The notes below the pieces were generated by a model. The model saw only the letters and a list, made by a program, of their open reading frames with translations. It searched no databases and was not told the origin of the DNA. A stretch of DNA of 64,000 bases, from NCBI RefSeq assembly GCF_001544915.2, contig NZ_FCOE02000024.1, forward strand, positions 1 through 64,000. Direction: 5' to 3'. The position numbers were made by a program, and so were the translations under genes. This document shows positions 16,145 to 24,439 of this stretch, one piece after another. Positions within the stretch are counted from its first letter, which is position 1; each line of letters begins with the position of its first letter. The stretch comes from Caballeronia pedi (lineage in GTDB: Bacteria > Pseudomonadota > Gammaproteobacteria > Burkholderiales > Burkholderiaceae).

Positions 16145-17113
16145 TCACACAGACCAGACTTCGCCCAGCAGGCGAAGCCAGTTTTCGCCAAGCACTTTCT
16201 CGATGACACGCTCCGGAATATCTGCGGATTGCATCGCGCGGGTGAGGTTCGGGAATTCGCCGATCGTCCTCAAACCGAGCGGATTCAAAACCGTTCCGAA
16301 GTCGGTCAGCTTCCGGTAAGCGCCTTTGTCGTGGCTGATCCAGTCGTAGAAGCCTTTGTCGTAGCCCTGAGTGAAGTCGGTTCCGATGCCGACGGAATCC
16401 TCACCCACGACATTGATCACGTATCGAATCGCCTCGACGTAGTCTTCGATCGTCGAATTCGGACCGTTTTTCAGGAAAGGCGAGAACATGGTCACACCGA
16501 CGAATCCGCCGCGGTCGGCGATGAAACGCAATTCTTCATCGGACTTGTTGCGCGGATGTTCTTTCAGTCCGGATGGAAGGCAGTGGGAATAGCAGACCGG
16601 CTTTTTCGATGCCAGAATCGCTTCTCGCGACGTGTTCGGCCCCACGTGCGAGAGGTCGACCAGAATGCCGACACGATTCATTTCCTCGACGATCTCGTGT
16701 CCGAAGCCCGATAGCCCGCCGTCACGCTCATAACAACCCGTGCCGATGAGGTTTTGCGTGTTATAGGCGAGTTGCGAGATTCCCACGCCGAGTTCCTTGA
16801 AGATTCCGACATACTCGACCCGATCCTCGAACGCATGACTGTTCTGGAACCCGAGGATGATCGCCGTCTTCCCTGAGCGCTTCGCGGCGCGAATGTCGTC
16901 CACCGACCGCGCAAGCGTCACCAGTTCGCTGCTCGCGGCGACCAGCTTCTTCATCTCGATGATGTTGTCGACCGTACCAAGGAAGTCCTCCCAGATGGAT
17001 ACCGTGCAGTTCGCGGCCGTCAGTCCGCCGCGACTCATGTCCTCGAAGATCGATCGGTCCCATCTGGAAACGATGAGACCGTCCATCACGACGCAACGCT
17101 CGTGCAGTGTCAT
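16145..17113 (-). CDS. Membrane (renal) dipeptidase family protein, M19, with altered metal site
   Basis: A 322-residue TIM-barrel amidohydrolase of peptidase family M19, with no signal peptide. Two zinc-ligand regions are kept: VDLSHVG (near residue 152) and YSHCLPSGLKEHPRN (near 174). The usual N-terminal His-x-Asp is replaced (VVMDGLIVSRWD, residues 8-19), and the usual bridging Glu region reads GFQNSHA near residue 88, with Gln in place of Glu. Activity on ordinary dipeptides is therefore doubtful; it may be a specialised amidase or hydrolase. It is divergent from a PAS-LuxR regulator and upstream of an MFS transporter, suggesting a small uptake and hydrolysis unit. Confidence 0.82.
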   Translation of the reverse strand: MTLHERCVVMDGLIVSRWDRSIFEDMSRGGLTAANCTVSIWEDFLGTVDNIIEMKKLVAASSELVTLARSVDDIRAAKRSGKTAIILGFQNSHAFEDRVEYVGIFKELGVGISQLAYNTQNLIGTGCYERDGGLSGFGHEIVEEMNRVGILVDLSHVGPNTSREAILASKKPVCYSHCLPSGLKEHPRNKSDEELRFIADRGGFVGVTMFSPFLKNGPNSTIEDYVEAIRYVINVVGEDSVGIGTDFTQGYDKGFYDWISHDKGAYRKLTDFGTVLNPLGLRTIGEFPNLTRAMQSADIPERVIEKVLGENWLRLLGEVWSV

Positions 17114-17168
17114 TGCTCTTCCCTCTTTTCGACTGGCTGTCCGTGTGAGAGCAATGTATGCTTGTCAA

Positions 17169-17203
17169 TTACATAGGTCTATACGTATCGGTTACCTAGG
17201 TAA
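17169..17203. promoter_or_regulatory. Repeated TTAC(A/C)TAGGT element abutting the PAS-LuxR start
   Basis: TTACATAGGT (17169-17178) and TTACCTAGGT (17192-17201) are near-identical, 23 bases apart. The second forms the perfect palindrome TTACCTAGGTAA (17192-17203), directly touching the ATG at 17204. The position in a divergent control region suggests autoregulation by the LuxR-type protein and control of the dipeptidase. AGGTAA may also act as a weak ribosome site. Confidence 0.4.
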
Positions 17204-17767
17204 ATGTCCACGCCAGCGCCGCCGCTCGACTACGAAGATGTCTTCCTGAAGCTACCGACTGCGGTCATCGTTGCGCGCGAGCGCGTCATGGTCGACTGCA
17301 ACGACAGAGCGCTCGCCCTCTTTCGGGCCACACGAAGCGACATCGTGAATCAATCGTTCGCTGTCCTCTATCCCGAGCAGAAGGATTTCGCGAGCACGGG
17401 TCGCCGGATCGCCCCATTGATTGCGAAACGCGCGGTATTCAGCGACGACCGCATCATGCGGCGTATCGACGGCAGTCACTTCTGGGTGACGGTATGCGGA
17501 TTCGGCTTCAATCCGAAGCGTCCCTATGAGCTGGCTCTGTGGACTTTCACGGATCTCTCGAAGCAGGAGAAGCAATCGGACGTCGCGAGTCTGCTGACCG
17601 AGCGCGAACGCGACGTCGCTGCTCTGGTCGTGCACGGGATGACGAGCAAGGAGATCGGAAGAGAACTCGACATCAGCCCGCGCACAGTCGACATCCATCG
17701 GGCAAGTCTCTTGCGAAAATACGAAGTGAAAACCACCACTGACTTGATCAAGCAACTTCTCGCCTGA
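17204..17767 (+). CDS. PAS domain LuxR/FixJ-type transcriptional regulator
   Basis: A 187-residue one-component regulator. The N-terminal PAS fold (about residues 8-120) runs through FLKLPTAVIVARERVMVDCN and IMRRIDGSHFWVTVCGFGF. The C-terminal GerE/LuxR HTH (about 125-187) has LLTERERDVAALVVHGMTSK and SPRTVDIHRASLLRKY. It has no receiver domain. It is divergent from the dipeptidase-MFS genes, which it probably controls in response to a ligand held by the PAS domain. The NUDIX gene follows after 24 bases. Confidence 0.87.
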   Translation: MSTPAPPLDYEDVFLKLPTAVIVARERVMVDCNDRALALFRATRSDIVNQSFAVLYPEQKDFASTGRRIAPLIAKRAVFSDDRIMRRIDGSHFWVTVCGFGFNPKRPYELALWTFTDLSKQEKQSDVASLLTERERDVAALVVHGMTSKEIGRELDISPRTVDIHRASLLRKYEVKTTTDLIKQLLA

Positions 17768-17791
17768 CAATTTCGCGCCATCGAACCTGCC

Positions 17792-18412
17792 ATGACATCG
17801 GAAAACCGACGACTCGATCAAGCCCGCCGCCTGCTCGCCCTCGCCCAGACAGGCCTGCACTACACCACCGCCGTCTTCGACAAGGAACGTTACGAAGAAA
17901 TCGCGGCAATCGCCCACGAGCAGCTCGCCGAACTCGCGTCGATGGAAACCGGCGATCTCGCCGAACTATTCGCATTCGAAACGGGCTACGCCAATCCCAA
18001 GCTCGACGTCCGATGCGCCGTGTTCAACGAAGCCGGACACATACTGCTCGTGCGCGAGGCCGCCGATGGTTTGTGGTCCCTACCCGGCGGCTGGGCCGAC
18101 GTGGGTTCATCTCCGGCGGAAAACGCAGCGAGGGAAGTCCGCGAAGAAAGCGGATATACCGTCGAGATCGTGCGGCTGCTCGCTGTGTGGGACATGGCGA
18201 AGCATCGACATCCGCCGTCGGTCTTTCATATCTGGAAGCTCGTTTTTCTCGGCGAGATTCGTCAGAGTGGCGCGACGGTCGGCACGGAAACCGATGCGGT
18301 CGGATTCTTCAGTCCCGATGATCTTCCAGCGCTGTCGCTCGGCCGGATCATGCCCGAGCAGATCCGGCGGCTGGACGAACTTCGACACGGCAACACCGTG
18401 GACTTCGACTGA
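17792..18412 (+). CDS. NUDIX hydrolase with N-terminal helical extension
   Basis: A 206-residue predicted nucleoside-diphosphate-linked pyrophosphatase. Residues 1-65 form a helical NUDIX_N-like extension, followed by the NUDIX fold. The box spans residues 100-122 (GWADVGSSPAENAAREVREE). The catalytic REVREESG is intact, but the first box Glu is Ser at 106. Relatives hydrolyse ADP-ribose or similar dinucleotides. It stands upstream of Ku on the same strand with 66 bases between, so a shared transcript is possible. Substrate unknown. Confidence 0.85.
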   Translation: MTSENRRLDQARRLLALAQTGLHYTTAVFDKERYEEIAAIAHEQLAELASMETGDLAELFAFETGYANPKLDVRCAVFNEAGHILLVREAADGLWSLPGGWADVGSSPAENAAREVREESGYTVEIVRLLAVWDMAKHRHPPSVFHIWKLVFLGEIRQSGATVGTETDAVGFFSPDDLPALSLGRIMPEQIRRLDELRHGNTVDFD

Positions 18413-18478
18413 GACCCCGCCGCCCGACCGGTGGTAATCTGTGTGGCGATTCGCCGATTGCTTCGCGAGGAGGACCTC

Positions 18479-19402
18479 ATGCCGGCCCGCTCGATCGCCT
18501 CACTGTCGTTATCCTTCGGACTCGTCTCGATTCCCGTCAAGCTCTACTCCGCGACGGAAAGCGCGTCGGACGTCCGCTTCAATCTGCTCGCCCCCGATGG
18601 CGCGCGCGTCAAACAGCAGTACGTCTCGGACTCGACAGGCGAGGTCGTCGAGCGTTCGTCCATGAAAAAGGGCTACGAGTTCGAGAAAGGCCGCTATGTC
18701 GTCTTCACCGGCGACGAACTCAAGGCGCTGGAAGAAGGCGCGAGCCACGTCGTCGAAATCGTCTCGTTCGTCCCCGAGAAATCGGTCGATCCGATCTTCT
18801 ACGACAAAGCCTATTTCATCGCGCCCGACAAGCGCGGCGGCAAGCCATACAGCCTGCTTCAACAGGCCCTGTCTCAAAGCGGACGCTGCGCGCTCGCCAA
18901 ATGGTCCTACAAGGGCAAGACGAGAATCGTGCAGGTGCGTCCCGCCGAAGACGGCATGGTCTTCCAGCAGCTGCTTTTCGCCGATGAAGTGCGCTCGCTC
19001 AAGGATCTGAATATCGAAAACGCGCCGGTTTCGGCGGCAGAACTCAAGCTCGCGCTTCAGATCATCGAACAGGGCACCGAGGACGCCTACGACGCGGCCG
19101 CCTACGAAGACGAGGAAAAGAAACGCATCCTCGCCGCCATCGACCGGAAGATCGAGGGCAAGGAAATCATTTCCCCCGAAGCCGAAGAACCCGCCAGCGG
19201 CGGCGAAGTCATCGATCTGATGGACGCGTTGCGTGCGAGCCTCGGCAAGGCCAACGGCAAAGCGAAGGCCACAGCGCCGGCGAAGCGCAAGACCGCAGCG
19301 CAGGCAGAAGAAGTCATCGACGTACCCAAAGTCAGAAAGCCCGCCGCGCGCGCGCCGAAGGCGCCGGTCGAAGCGCCGGCCAGAACGCGCGCTCGCAAGT
19401 GA
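18479..19402 (+). CDS. ku: Non-homologous end-joining protein Ku
   Basis: A 307-residue bacterial Ku that binds DNA ends as a homodimer and recruits the ligase LigD. The ATG at 18479 follows GCGAGGAGGA; the frame is open slightly further upstream but without motif support. The core has SLSFGLVSIPVKLYSATES at residues 8-26 and FEKGRYVVFTGDELKALEEG near 73. Its C-terminal tail (about 255-307) is rich in Lys, Ala and Arg, the DNA-contacting extension common in proteobacterial Ku. No LigD gene is in the window. Its stop overlaps the GTG of the MerR-TPR gene. Confidence 0.95.
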   Translation: MPARSIASLSLSFGLVSIPVKLYSATESASDVRFNLLAPDGARVKQQYVSDSTGEVVERSSMKKGYEFEKGRYVVFTGDELKALEEGASHVVEIVSFVPEKSVDPIFYDKAYFIAPDKRGGKPYSLLQQALSQSGRCALAKWSYKGKTRIVQVRPAEDGMVFQQLLFADEVRSLKDLNIENAPVSAAELKLALQIIEQGTEDAYDAAAYEDEEKKRILAAIDRKIEGKEIISPEAEEPASGGEVIDLMDALRASLGKANGKAKATAPAKRKTAAQAEEVIDVPKVRKPAARAPKAPVEAPARTRARK

Positions 19403-20241
19403 CAAGGGGAATGGTCGCGCACGATCTGTCGTTGCCGAAACTCGTGTCGATGCTGGGCGTGACGCGCCGGGTCGTCACCGGCCTGATCGACGCGGGCTTC
19501 GTCACGCCCGAACGCGGGCCTCGCAATGAACTGCGCTTTTCCTTTCAGGACGTGGTGCTGCTGCGCACGGCGCTGCGCCTTCGCGAAGCCGACGTCGCGC
19601 CGCGCAAGATCAGCCAGGCGCTGTCCCGATTGAAAGCGGACCTGCCGGACGAGTTGCCGCTTTCGGGTCTGCGCGTCACAGCCGAGGGCGGCTCGGTCGT
19701 CGTGAAGACCGGACCATCGCAATGGGACGCCGTGACCGGCCAGTTATTGCTCGATTTCGAACTCGCCGAAGTGAAGGGCGACGTCGTGCTGCTCGATGCC
19801 ACGCCGGAACGCAAAAGCGCCGCCGCACTCCAGGCGCGGGACTGGTATGAACTCGGCGGACAGCTCATGAAAACCGACGCAAAGGGCGCGGAACGAGCCT
19901 ACCGGCGCGCGATCGAACTATCGCCCGAACCGTATTACGGAGCGTATGTCGATCTCGGCGCATTGCTGTGCGAAGACGAACGACGCTGCGACGATGCGCT
20001 GCTCGTCTTCGACACGGCGCTCGTACACTTCCCCGCCGACGCCGTGCTCCACTTCAATCGCGCCGTCGCGCTCGAAGGGCTCGGCCGCGTCGAAGAAGCG
20101 CTGCAAAGCTATCGACGATGTCTGGAAGCCGACGCCGATTACGCGGACGCGCATCATAACCTCGCGATCCTGCTCGACAAGCGCGGCGACCGGCAAGGTC
20201 TGATTCGTCATTTGAATGCGTATCGCAGGCTGAACAGCTGA
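19399..20241 (+). CDS. MerR-like HTH protein with TPR repeats, coupled to Ku
   Basis: A 280-residue protein from GTG 19399, which overlaps the Ku stop (GTGA). ATG 19411 is an alternative, but AAGGGGA lies too close to it. Residues 10-70 form a MerR-type winged helix (LPKLVSMLGVTRRVVTGLID, then FSFQDVVLLRTALRLREADV). Residues 150-275 hold TPR repeats (AERAYRRAIELSPEPYYGAY, VLHFNRAVALEGLGRVEEAL, DAHHNLAILL). It is likely a DNA-binding protein with a protein-protein interaction module. The translational coupling to Ku suggests a role in DNA repair or its control (inference). Confidence 0.82.
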   Translation: MTRGMVAHDLSLPKLVSMLGVTRRVVTGLIDAGFVTPERGPRNELRFSFQDVVLLRTALRLREADVAPRKISQALSRLKADLPDELPLSGLRVTAEGGSVVVKTGPSQWDAVTGQLLLDFELAEVKGDVVLLDATPERKSAAALQARDWYELGGQLMKTDAKGAERAYRRAIELSPEPYYGAYVDLGALLCEDERRCDDALLVFDTALVHFPADAVLHFNRAVALEGLGRVEEALQSYRRCLEADADYADAHHNLAILLDKRGDRQGLIRHLNAYRRLNS

Positions 20242-20255
20242 CGCGCATCGCGTCA
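20239..20255. terminator. Hairpin spanning two convergent stop codons
   Basis: TGACGCG-CAT-CGCGTCA, a 7-bp perfect stem. The first three bases are the stop of the MerR-TPR gene, and the last three are the complement of the LysR stop. It probably works in both directions. Confidence 0.45.
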
Positions 20256-21125
20256 CGCGCCAGCGACGAGCAGGTTGCGCAGCGCATCGAGCGCCGCCGA
20301 CGCATGACCCTTGCGCCAGACGAGCAGCGTGTCGACGCGCCCGAGTTCGCCCATCGGATGCAGATCGACTTCATCGTCGAGGCGCGCCAGTTCGAGCACC
20401 GAACGCGGCGCCACCGCGACGCCCGCCCCCGCCGCCACGCAGGCCACGATGGCGTGATACGAACCCAGCTCCAGCACCCGCGCCGGCCTGATCTTGCGCT
20501 GCTCGTACCAGCGCATCGCATACGAGCGGTATGCGCAGCCGCGCTCGAACGCCACCAGCGTCAGTCCCGCAGCTTCGCTCGCCATGGCCGCCGGGTGCCG
20601 TCCGCGCGGCGTGACCAGCGCCAGTTCCTCCTCGAACACCGGCACGGACTCGAACTGTTCGGCAGGCAGCGCCTCGGGCTCGATCGGGCGCGCCATTACC
20701 GCCGCGTCGACTTCGAACGTGCGAACGCTGTCGATGAGCGCGCGCGTCACGCCCGTCGCCAGTTCGAGCGTCACCTGCGGCCAGCGCTGGTGATAAGTCG
20801 CCAGCACGCGCGGCAGACGGCTCGCGGCGGTGCTTTCCATCGTCCCGAGCCGCAGACGCCCATGCGGACGATTCTCGCTGACCGCGTGACGCGCCTCTTC
20901 GGCCAGCGCGAGCAGACGTTCCGCGTACGGCAGCAGCGTCTCGCCGGCAGGCGTCAGCACGAGCCGGCGGCCGTCGCGGATAAAAAGGTCCGTACCGAGC
21001 GTCTCTTCGAGTTGACGAATGCGCGTCGTCACGTTGGACTGCACGCGATTGAGCTTGAGCGCCGCTCGCGTCACGCCGTTTTCGCGCACGACGGCCCGGA
21101 AAATGGTCAACGCTGCGAGATCCAT
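20253..21125 (-). CDS. LysR family transcriptional regulator
   Basis: A 290-residue LysR protein. The HTH lies at residues 2-60 (LAALTIFRAVVRENGVTRAA, SNVTTRIRQLEETLGT), and the effector domain starts near 90 (RLRLGTMESTAASRLPRVLA). It is divergent from the YbfB/YjiJ-type MFS gene with 97 bases between, the classic layout for LysR control of an adjacent exporter. Ligand unknown. Confidence 0.9.
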   Translation of the reverse strand: MDLAALTIFRAVVRENGVTRAALKLNRVQSNVTTRIRQLEETLGTDLFIRDGRRLVLTPAGETLLPYAERLLALAEEARHAVSENRPHGRLRLGTMESTAASRLPRVLATYHQRWPQVTLELATGVTRALIDSVRTFEVDAAVMARPIEPEALPAEQFESVPVFEEELALVTPRGRHPAAMASEAAGLTLVAFERGCAYRSYAMRWYEQRKIRPARVLELGSYHAIVACVAAGAGVAVAPRSVLELARLDDEVDLHPMGELGRVDTLLVWRKGHASAALDALRNLLVAGA

Positions 21126-21222
21126 GATCTTCTCTGGAGATTGATGACATCTCGATTATTCATTTTTCAAGATGATTCGGTCAAGCTAGGATCGAGCTAT
21201 TCCTGCTTTCGAAGATCGACCC

Positions 21223-22416
21223 ATGGCCTCGCCCGCCCACGCTTCGTCGCTGCCCGCTCATCCCGCGCGATACGCCGCGCTCGCGTGCGCCGTCGTGCTC
21301 GCGGTGGCGCTCGGCGTCGGGCGCTTCGCGTTCACGCCGCTGCTGCCGCTGATGCTGACGAGCGGCGTGCTCGATATCCGCCACGGCGGCTGGCTCGCGT
21401 CGGCCAATTACGCCGGGTATCTGATCGGCGCGCTGTCGTGCGCGGCGATCCGCGTCGACCACGCGCGCATGGTGCGGCTCGCGCTCGCATCGACCATCGT
21501 GCTGACGCTCGCGATGGGCCTCGTCCACGTCTTCTGGCTGTGGGCCGCGATACGTTTCGCGGCGGGCGTCGTCAGCGCGTGGGCGTTCGTGTTCGCGTCG
21601 CAGTGGGGCCTGCGGCGGCTCGCGGAACTCGACGCGCACGGTCTGGGCGGCGTGATCTATGCGGGGCCCGGCGTCGGCATCGTGGCGACCGGTTTGCTGG
21701 GCGCGGCCGCCGCGGCGCTCGACGTACCCGCGCCATCGGTATGGATCGGATTCGCGGTCTGCTCGGTGGTGGCGGGGGCGATCGTGTGGCAGGCGTTCGC
21801 GCATCCGACCTCGGCGATGCGCGCTCACGCGCGTGTCGCCGATCGCGCGCCGCCCGCGTCGACGGGCGCCGATTCGATCGGCCTCGTCGGTCTCTACAGT
21901 CTCGCGGGATTCGGCTACATCATCACGGCAACCTTCCTGCCCGTGATCGCGCGACAGGCCTTGCCGGGCTCGCCGTGGCCCGACCTGTTCTGGCCGGCCT
22001 TCGGACTGGCGCTGATTGCGGGCGCGCTGACCGGTGCGCGGCTGCCGCTGTCGTGGGATAACCGCTTGCTGCTGGCCGCGTGCTATCTGATTCAGGCATT
22101 GGGGATAGGCCTCGGCATCGTGTTCCCGAACGCGCTCGGCTTCGGCATCGGCAGCCTGTTGCTGGGCTTGCCCTTCACAGCGATCACCTTGTTCGCGATG
22201 CGCGAGGCGCGGCGTCTGCGCGGCGATGCCGCAGCCGGACTGATGGGCTACGCGACAGCCGCATACGGCCTCGGACAGATCGTCGGACCGCTGGTCGCGG
22301 CGCCGATCGCCGCGCACACGGGATCATTCTCCATCGCACTATGGATCGCGGTGGCGGCGCTGGGACTGGGCGCGGCCGGACTGGTCTGGCTCGGGAGGCG
22401 AAGCGCGAGCGCCTGA
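21223..22416 (+). CDS. YbfB/YjiJ family MFS transporter
   Basis: A 397-residue inner-membrane protein with about 12 hydrophobic helices. The first, AALACAVVLAVALGVGRFAF at residues 18-37, carries the GRFA(F/Y)TP-type motif of this family, followed by GGWLASANYAGYLIGAL. The biochemical role of the family is not well established; members are often treated as putative efflux pumps and are frequently paired with a divergent LysR, as here. Confidence 0.85.
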   Translation: MASPAHASSLPAHPARYAALACAVVLAVALGVGRFAFTPLLPLMLTSGVLDIRHGGWLASANYAGYLIGALSCAAIRVDHARMVRLALASTIVLTLAMGLVHVFWLWAAIRFAAGVVSAWAFVFASQWGLRRLAELDAHGLGGVIYAGPGVGIVATGLLGAAAAALDVPAPSVWIGFAVCSVVAGAIVWQAFAHPTSAMRAHARVADRAPPASTGADSIGLVGLYSLAGFGYIITATFLPVIARQALPGSPWPDLFWPAFGLALIAGALTGARLPLSWDNRLLLAACYLIQALGIGLGIVFPNALGFGIGSLLLGLPFTAITLFAMREARRLRGDAAAGLMGYATAAYGLGQIVGPLVAAPIAAHTGSFSIALWIAVAALGLGAAGLVWLGRRSASA

Positions 22417-22490
22417 CGTAACAGGATCGTCCTATCCGCGCTGGCGGCTGCATGACAAAGTAACGCGCATCCTCTGACGTGGAGCATGCC

Positions 22491-23345
22491 GTGTCCCTTC
22501 TCTACCGCCCTTTCACCGCAGACGACATCGCTGTCGCGCACGCGCTGTCGGTCGAGGTCAAATGGCCGCATCGCGCCGATGACTGGCGCTTCGTTCTCGA
22601 TGCCGGCGCAGGCTTCATCGCGCAGGACGGCGAGCGCGTGGTCGGCACCGCACTGTACTGGAATCATGGCGACGCTGGCGGATCGCTCGGCATGGTGATC
22701 GTCGCGCCGGATTGCCAGGGCAAGGGCATCGGCCGCAAGCTGATGGAGTTGCTGCTCGAAGCGCTCGGCAAGCGCATCACCGTGCTGCACGCGACGCCTG
22801 CGGGCGAGCCGCTTTACGCCAAGCTCGGATTCGAGCGCATCGGCGCGATCCATCAGCATCAATCCGCGGATTTCAACGTGCCGCGCATCGACTTGCAGAA
22901 CGGCGAGCGCATTCGCGCGATCGAACCCGGCGATGCCGACACGCTCGTCGCGCTCGCATCGCGCGCAAGCGGATTCGACCGAAGCGCGCTGCTGCCCGCG
23001 CTGTTGAAAATCGCACGCGGCGTCGTGCTCGAACGCGATGGCGAAACGCTCGGCTTCGCGCTCATCCGCGAGTTCGGGCGCGGCCTTGCCATCGGTCCGG
23101 TCGTATCGGTCACGGCCGATGAGGAGCACACGCGCCGCGCGCAGGCGCTCATCGCGCATTGGCTCGCGCAGCACGAAGGCCAGTTCACGCGCATCGATAC
23201 GCCCGACGAAAGCGGTCTGTCGGACTGGCTCGAAAGCATCGGGCTCAAGCGCGTCGACACGGTCATCAAGATGGCGCGCAACGGCACGCCATCACGCGAT
23301 GCATCCGTCGCGCAATTCGCGATCATCAATCAGGCGCTGGGCTGA
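22491..23345 (+). CDS. GNAT family N-acetyltransferase, tandem-domain (paralogue 1)
   Basis: A protein of about 284 residues. GTG 22491 was chosen because TGGAG (22480-22484) lies six bases upstream; GTG 22479 is in frame but lacks a site. The N-terminal GNAT domain has the acetyl-CoA pyrophosphate loop PDCQGKGIGRKLMELLLEAL (near residue 76). The C-terminal half resembles a second, degenerate GNAT fold (LALASRASGFDRSALLPALL onward). A clear paralogue is at 53332-54204. It lies five bases upstream of the GhrA-type gene. The acceptor is unknown, probably a small amine or amino acid. Confidence 0.82.
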   Translation: MSLLYRPFTADDIAVAHALSVEVKWPHRADDWRFVLDAGAGFIAQDGERVVGTALYWNHGDAGGSLGMVIVAPDCQGKGIGRKLMELLLEALGKRITVLHATPAGEPLYAKLGFERIGAIHQHQSADFNVPRIDLQNGERIRAIEPGDADTLVALASRASGFDRSALLPALLKIARGVVLERDGETLGFALIREFGRGLAIGPVVSVTADEEHTRRAQALIAHWLAQHEGQFTRIDTPDESGLSDWLESIGLKRVDTVIKMARNGTPSRDASVAQFAIINQALG

Positions 23346-23350
23346 CGACC

Positions 23351-24277
23351 ATGACGATCCTCTACAAGGCCGATCCCGAACGCGGCAGACAGTGGGCGCA
23401 GTTCTTCGCGCAGAAGGCGCCGGACGTGCCGTTCCGTGTATGGCCCGATATCGGCGATCCCGCCGCCGTGCGCTATCTCGCCGCATGGCAGCCGCCCGCC
23501 GATGTCATGCAGACCTTCCCCAATCTCGAAGTGATATTTTCGGTCGGCGCGGGCATCGATCAGTTCGATCTGTCGGGCGTGCCGCCCCATGTGGCCGTGG
23601 TGCGGATGACCGAGCCTGGCATCGTCGAAGGCATGGTCGAGTATGTGACGCAGTCCGTGCTGACCATTCATCGCGATCTCTTCGATTACGCCGCGCTGCA
23701 ACGCGAGCGCGTGTGGCGCGAGATGCCCGTGCGCGCCGCTGCGACGAGACGCGTCGGCGTGCTCGGGCTCGGCATGCTCGGCACGGCGGTGCTGAAAACA
23801 CTGCGTCTGTTCGGCTTCGATTGCGCGGGCTGGAGCCGTTCGCCGCACGAGATCGAAGGCGTCGAATGTCATGCGGGCGCCGAGGCGCTCGATGCGTTCC
23901 TCGCGCGCACCGATATCCTCGTGTGCCTGCTGCCGCTCACGGATGCAACGCGCGGTCTCATCGACAAGCGCGTGTTCGATACGCTGCCGCGAGGCGCGTC
24001 GTTCATCAACGTGGGGCGCGGGCCGCACGTGATCCAGCAGGACCTGCTCGACGCGCTCGACAGCGGCCAGCTTCATGCCGCCATTCTCGACGTCACCGAT
24101 CCCGAGCCTCTGCCGGTCGAGCATCCGTTCTGGACGCATCCGCGCGTGCGTCTGACGCCGCATATCGCAAGCGCGACGCGTCCTGAAACGGCTGTCGACC
24201 GCGTGCTGGACAACCTGCGTCGCCATCGCGCGGGCGAGCGGATGACCGGCGAAATCGATCGCACCCGCGGCTATTGA
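23351..24277 (+). CDS. ghrA: Glyoxylate/hydroxypyruvate reductase A-type D-2-hydroxyacid dehydrogenase
   Basis: A 308-residue NAD(P)H-dependent reductase, close to E. coli GhrA (about 312). The ATG at 23351 comes five bases after the GNAT stop, although the frame is open further upstream. The Rossmann motif GVLGLGMLGTAVLKTLRLFG is near residue 136. The catalytic region NVGRGPHVIQQDLLDALDSG is near 220, and the catalytic His lies in LTPHIASATRPET. It should reduce glyoxylate or hydroxypyruvate to glycolate or glycerate, which fits tartrate and hydroxy-acid metabolism nearby. A strong hairpin follows. Confidence 0.85.
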   Translation: MTILYKADPERGRQWAQFFAQKAPDVPFRVWPDIGDPAAVRYLAAWQPPADVMQTFPNLEVIFSVGAGIDQFDLSGVPPHVAVVRMTEPGIVEGMVEYVTQSVLTIHRDLFDYAALQRERVWREMPVRAAATRRVGVLGLGMLGTAVLKTLRLFGFDCAGWSRSPHEIEGVECHAGAEALDAFLARTDILVCLLPLTDATRGLIDKRVFDTLPRGASFINVGRGPHVIQQDLLDALDSGQLHAAILDVTDPEPLPVEHPFWTHPRVRLTPHIASATRPETAVDRVLDNLRRHRAGERMTGEIDRTRGY

Positions 24278-24286
24278 CCGTCGCAC

Positions 24287-24317
24287 GGCGCGCGCAGCAC
24301 AAAATGCTGCGCGCGCC
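24287..24317 (+). terminator. 13-bp hairpin after ghrA
   Basis: GGCGCGCGCAGCA (24287-24299), loop CAAAA, TGCTGCGCGCGCC (24305-24317): a perfect 13-bp stem ten bases after the stop. No immediate T-tract, but the stability suits a GC-rich terminator. Confidence 0.55.
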
Positions 24318-24439
24318 CCGCAAAACGCCGTGAATTTGCTTTTTGGCGATTTTTTTGGCGATGCGCGCGATACAGCTCTGCCGATAGTATGAAACGGTCA
24401 AGAGCCATTCCGCCCCCTTCGCGAAGAGAGAGCCGCATC

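Noticed and set aside
24332-24361. TTTTTGGCGAT tandem repeat
   Set aside because: Two short copies in an AT-rich patch before the aminotransferase gene; no symmetry or spacing that points to a function.
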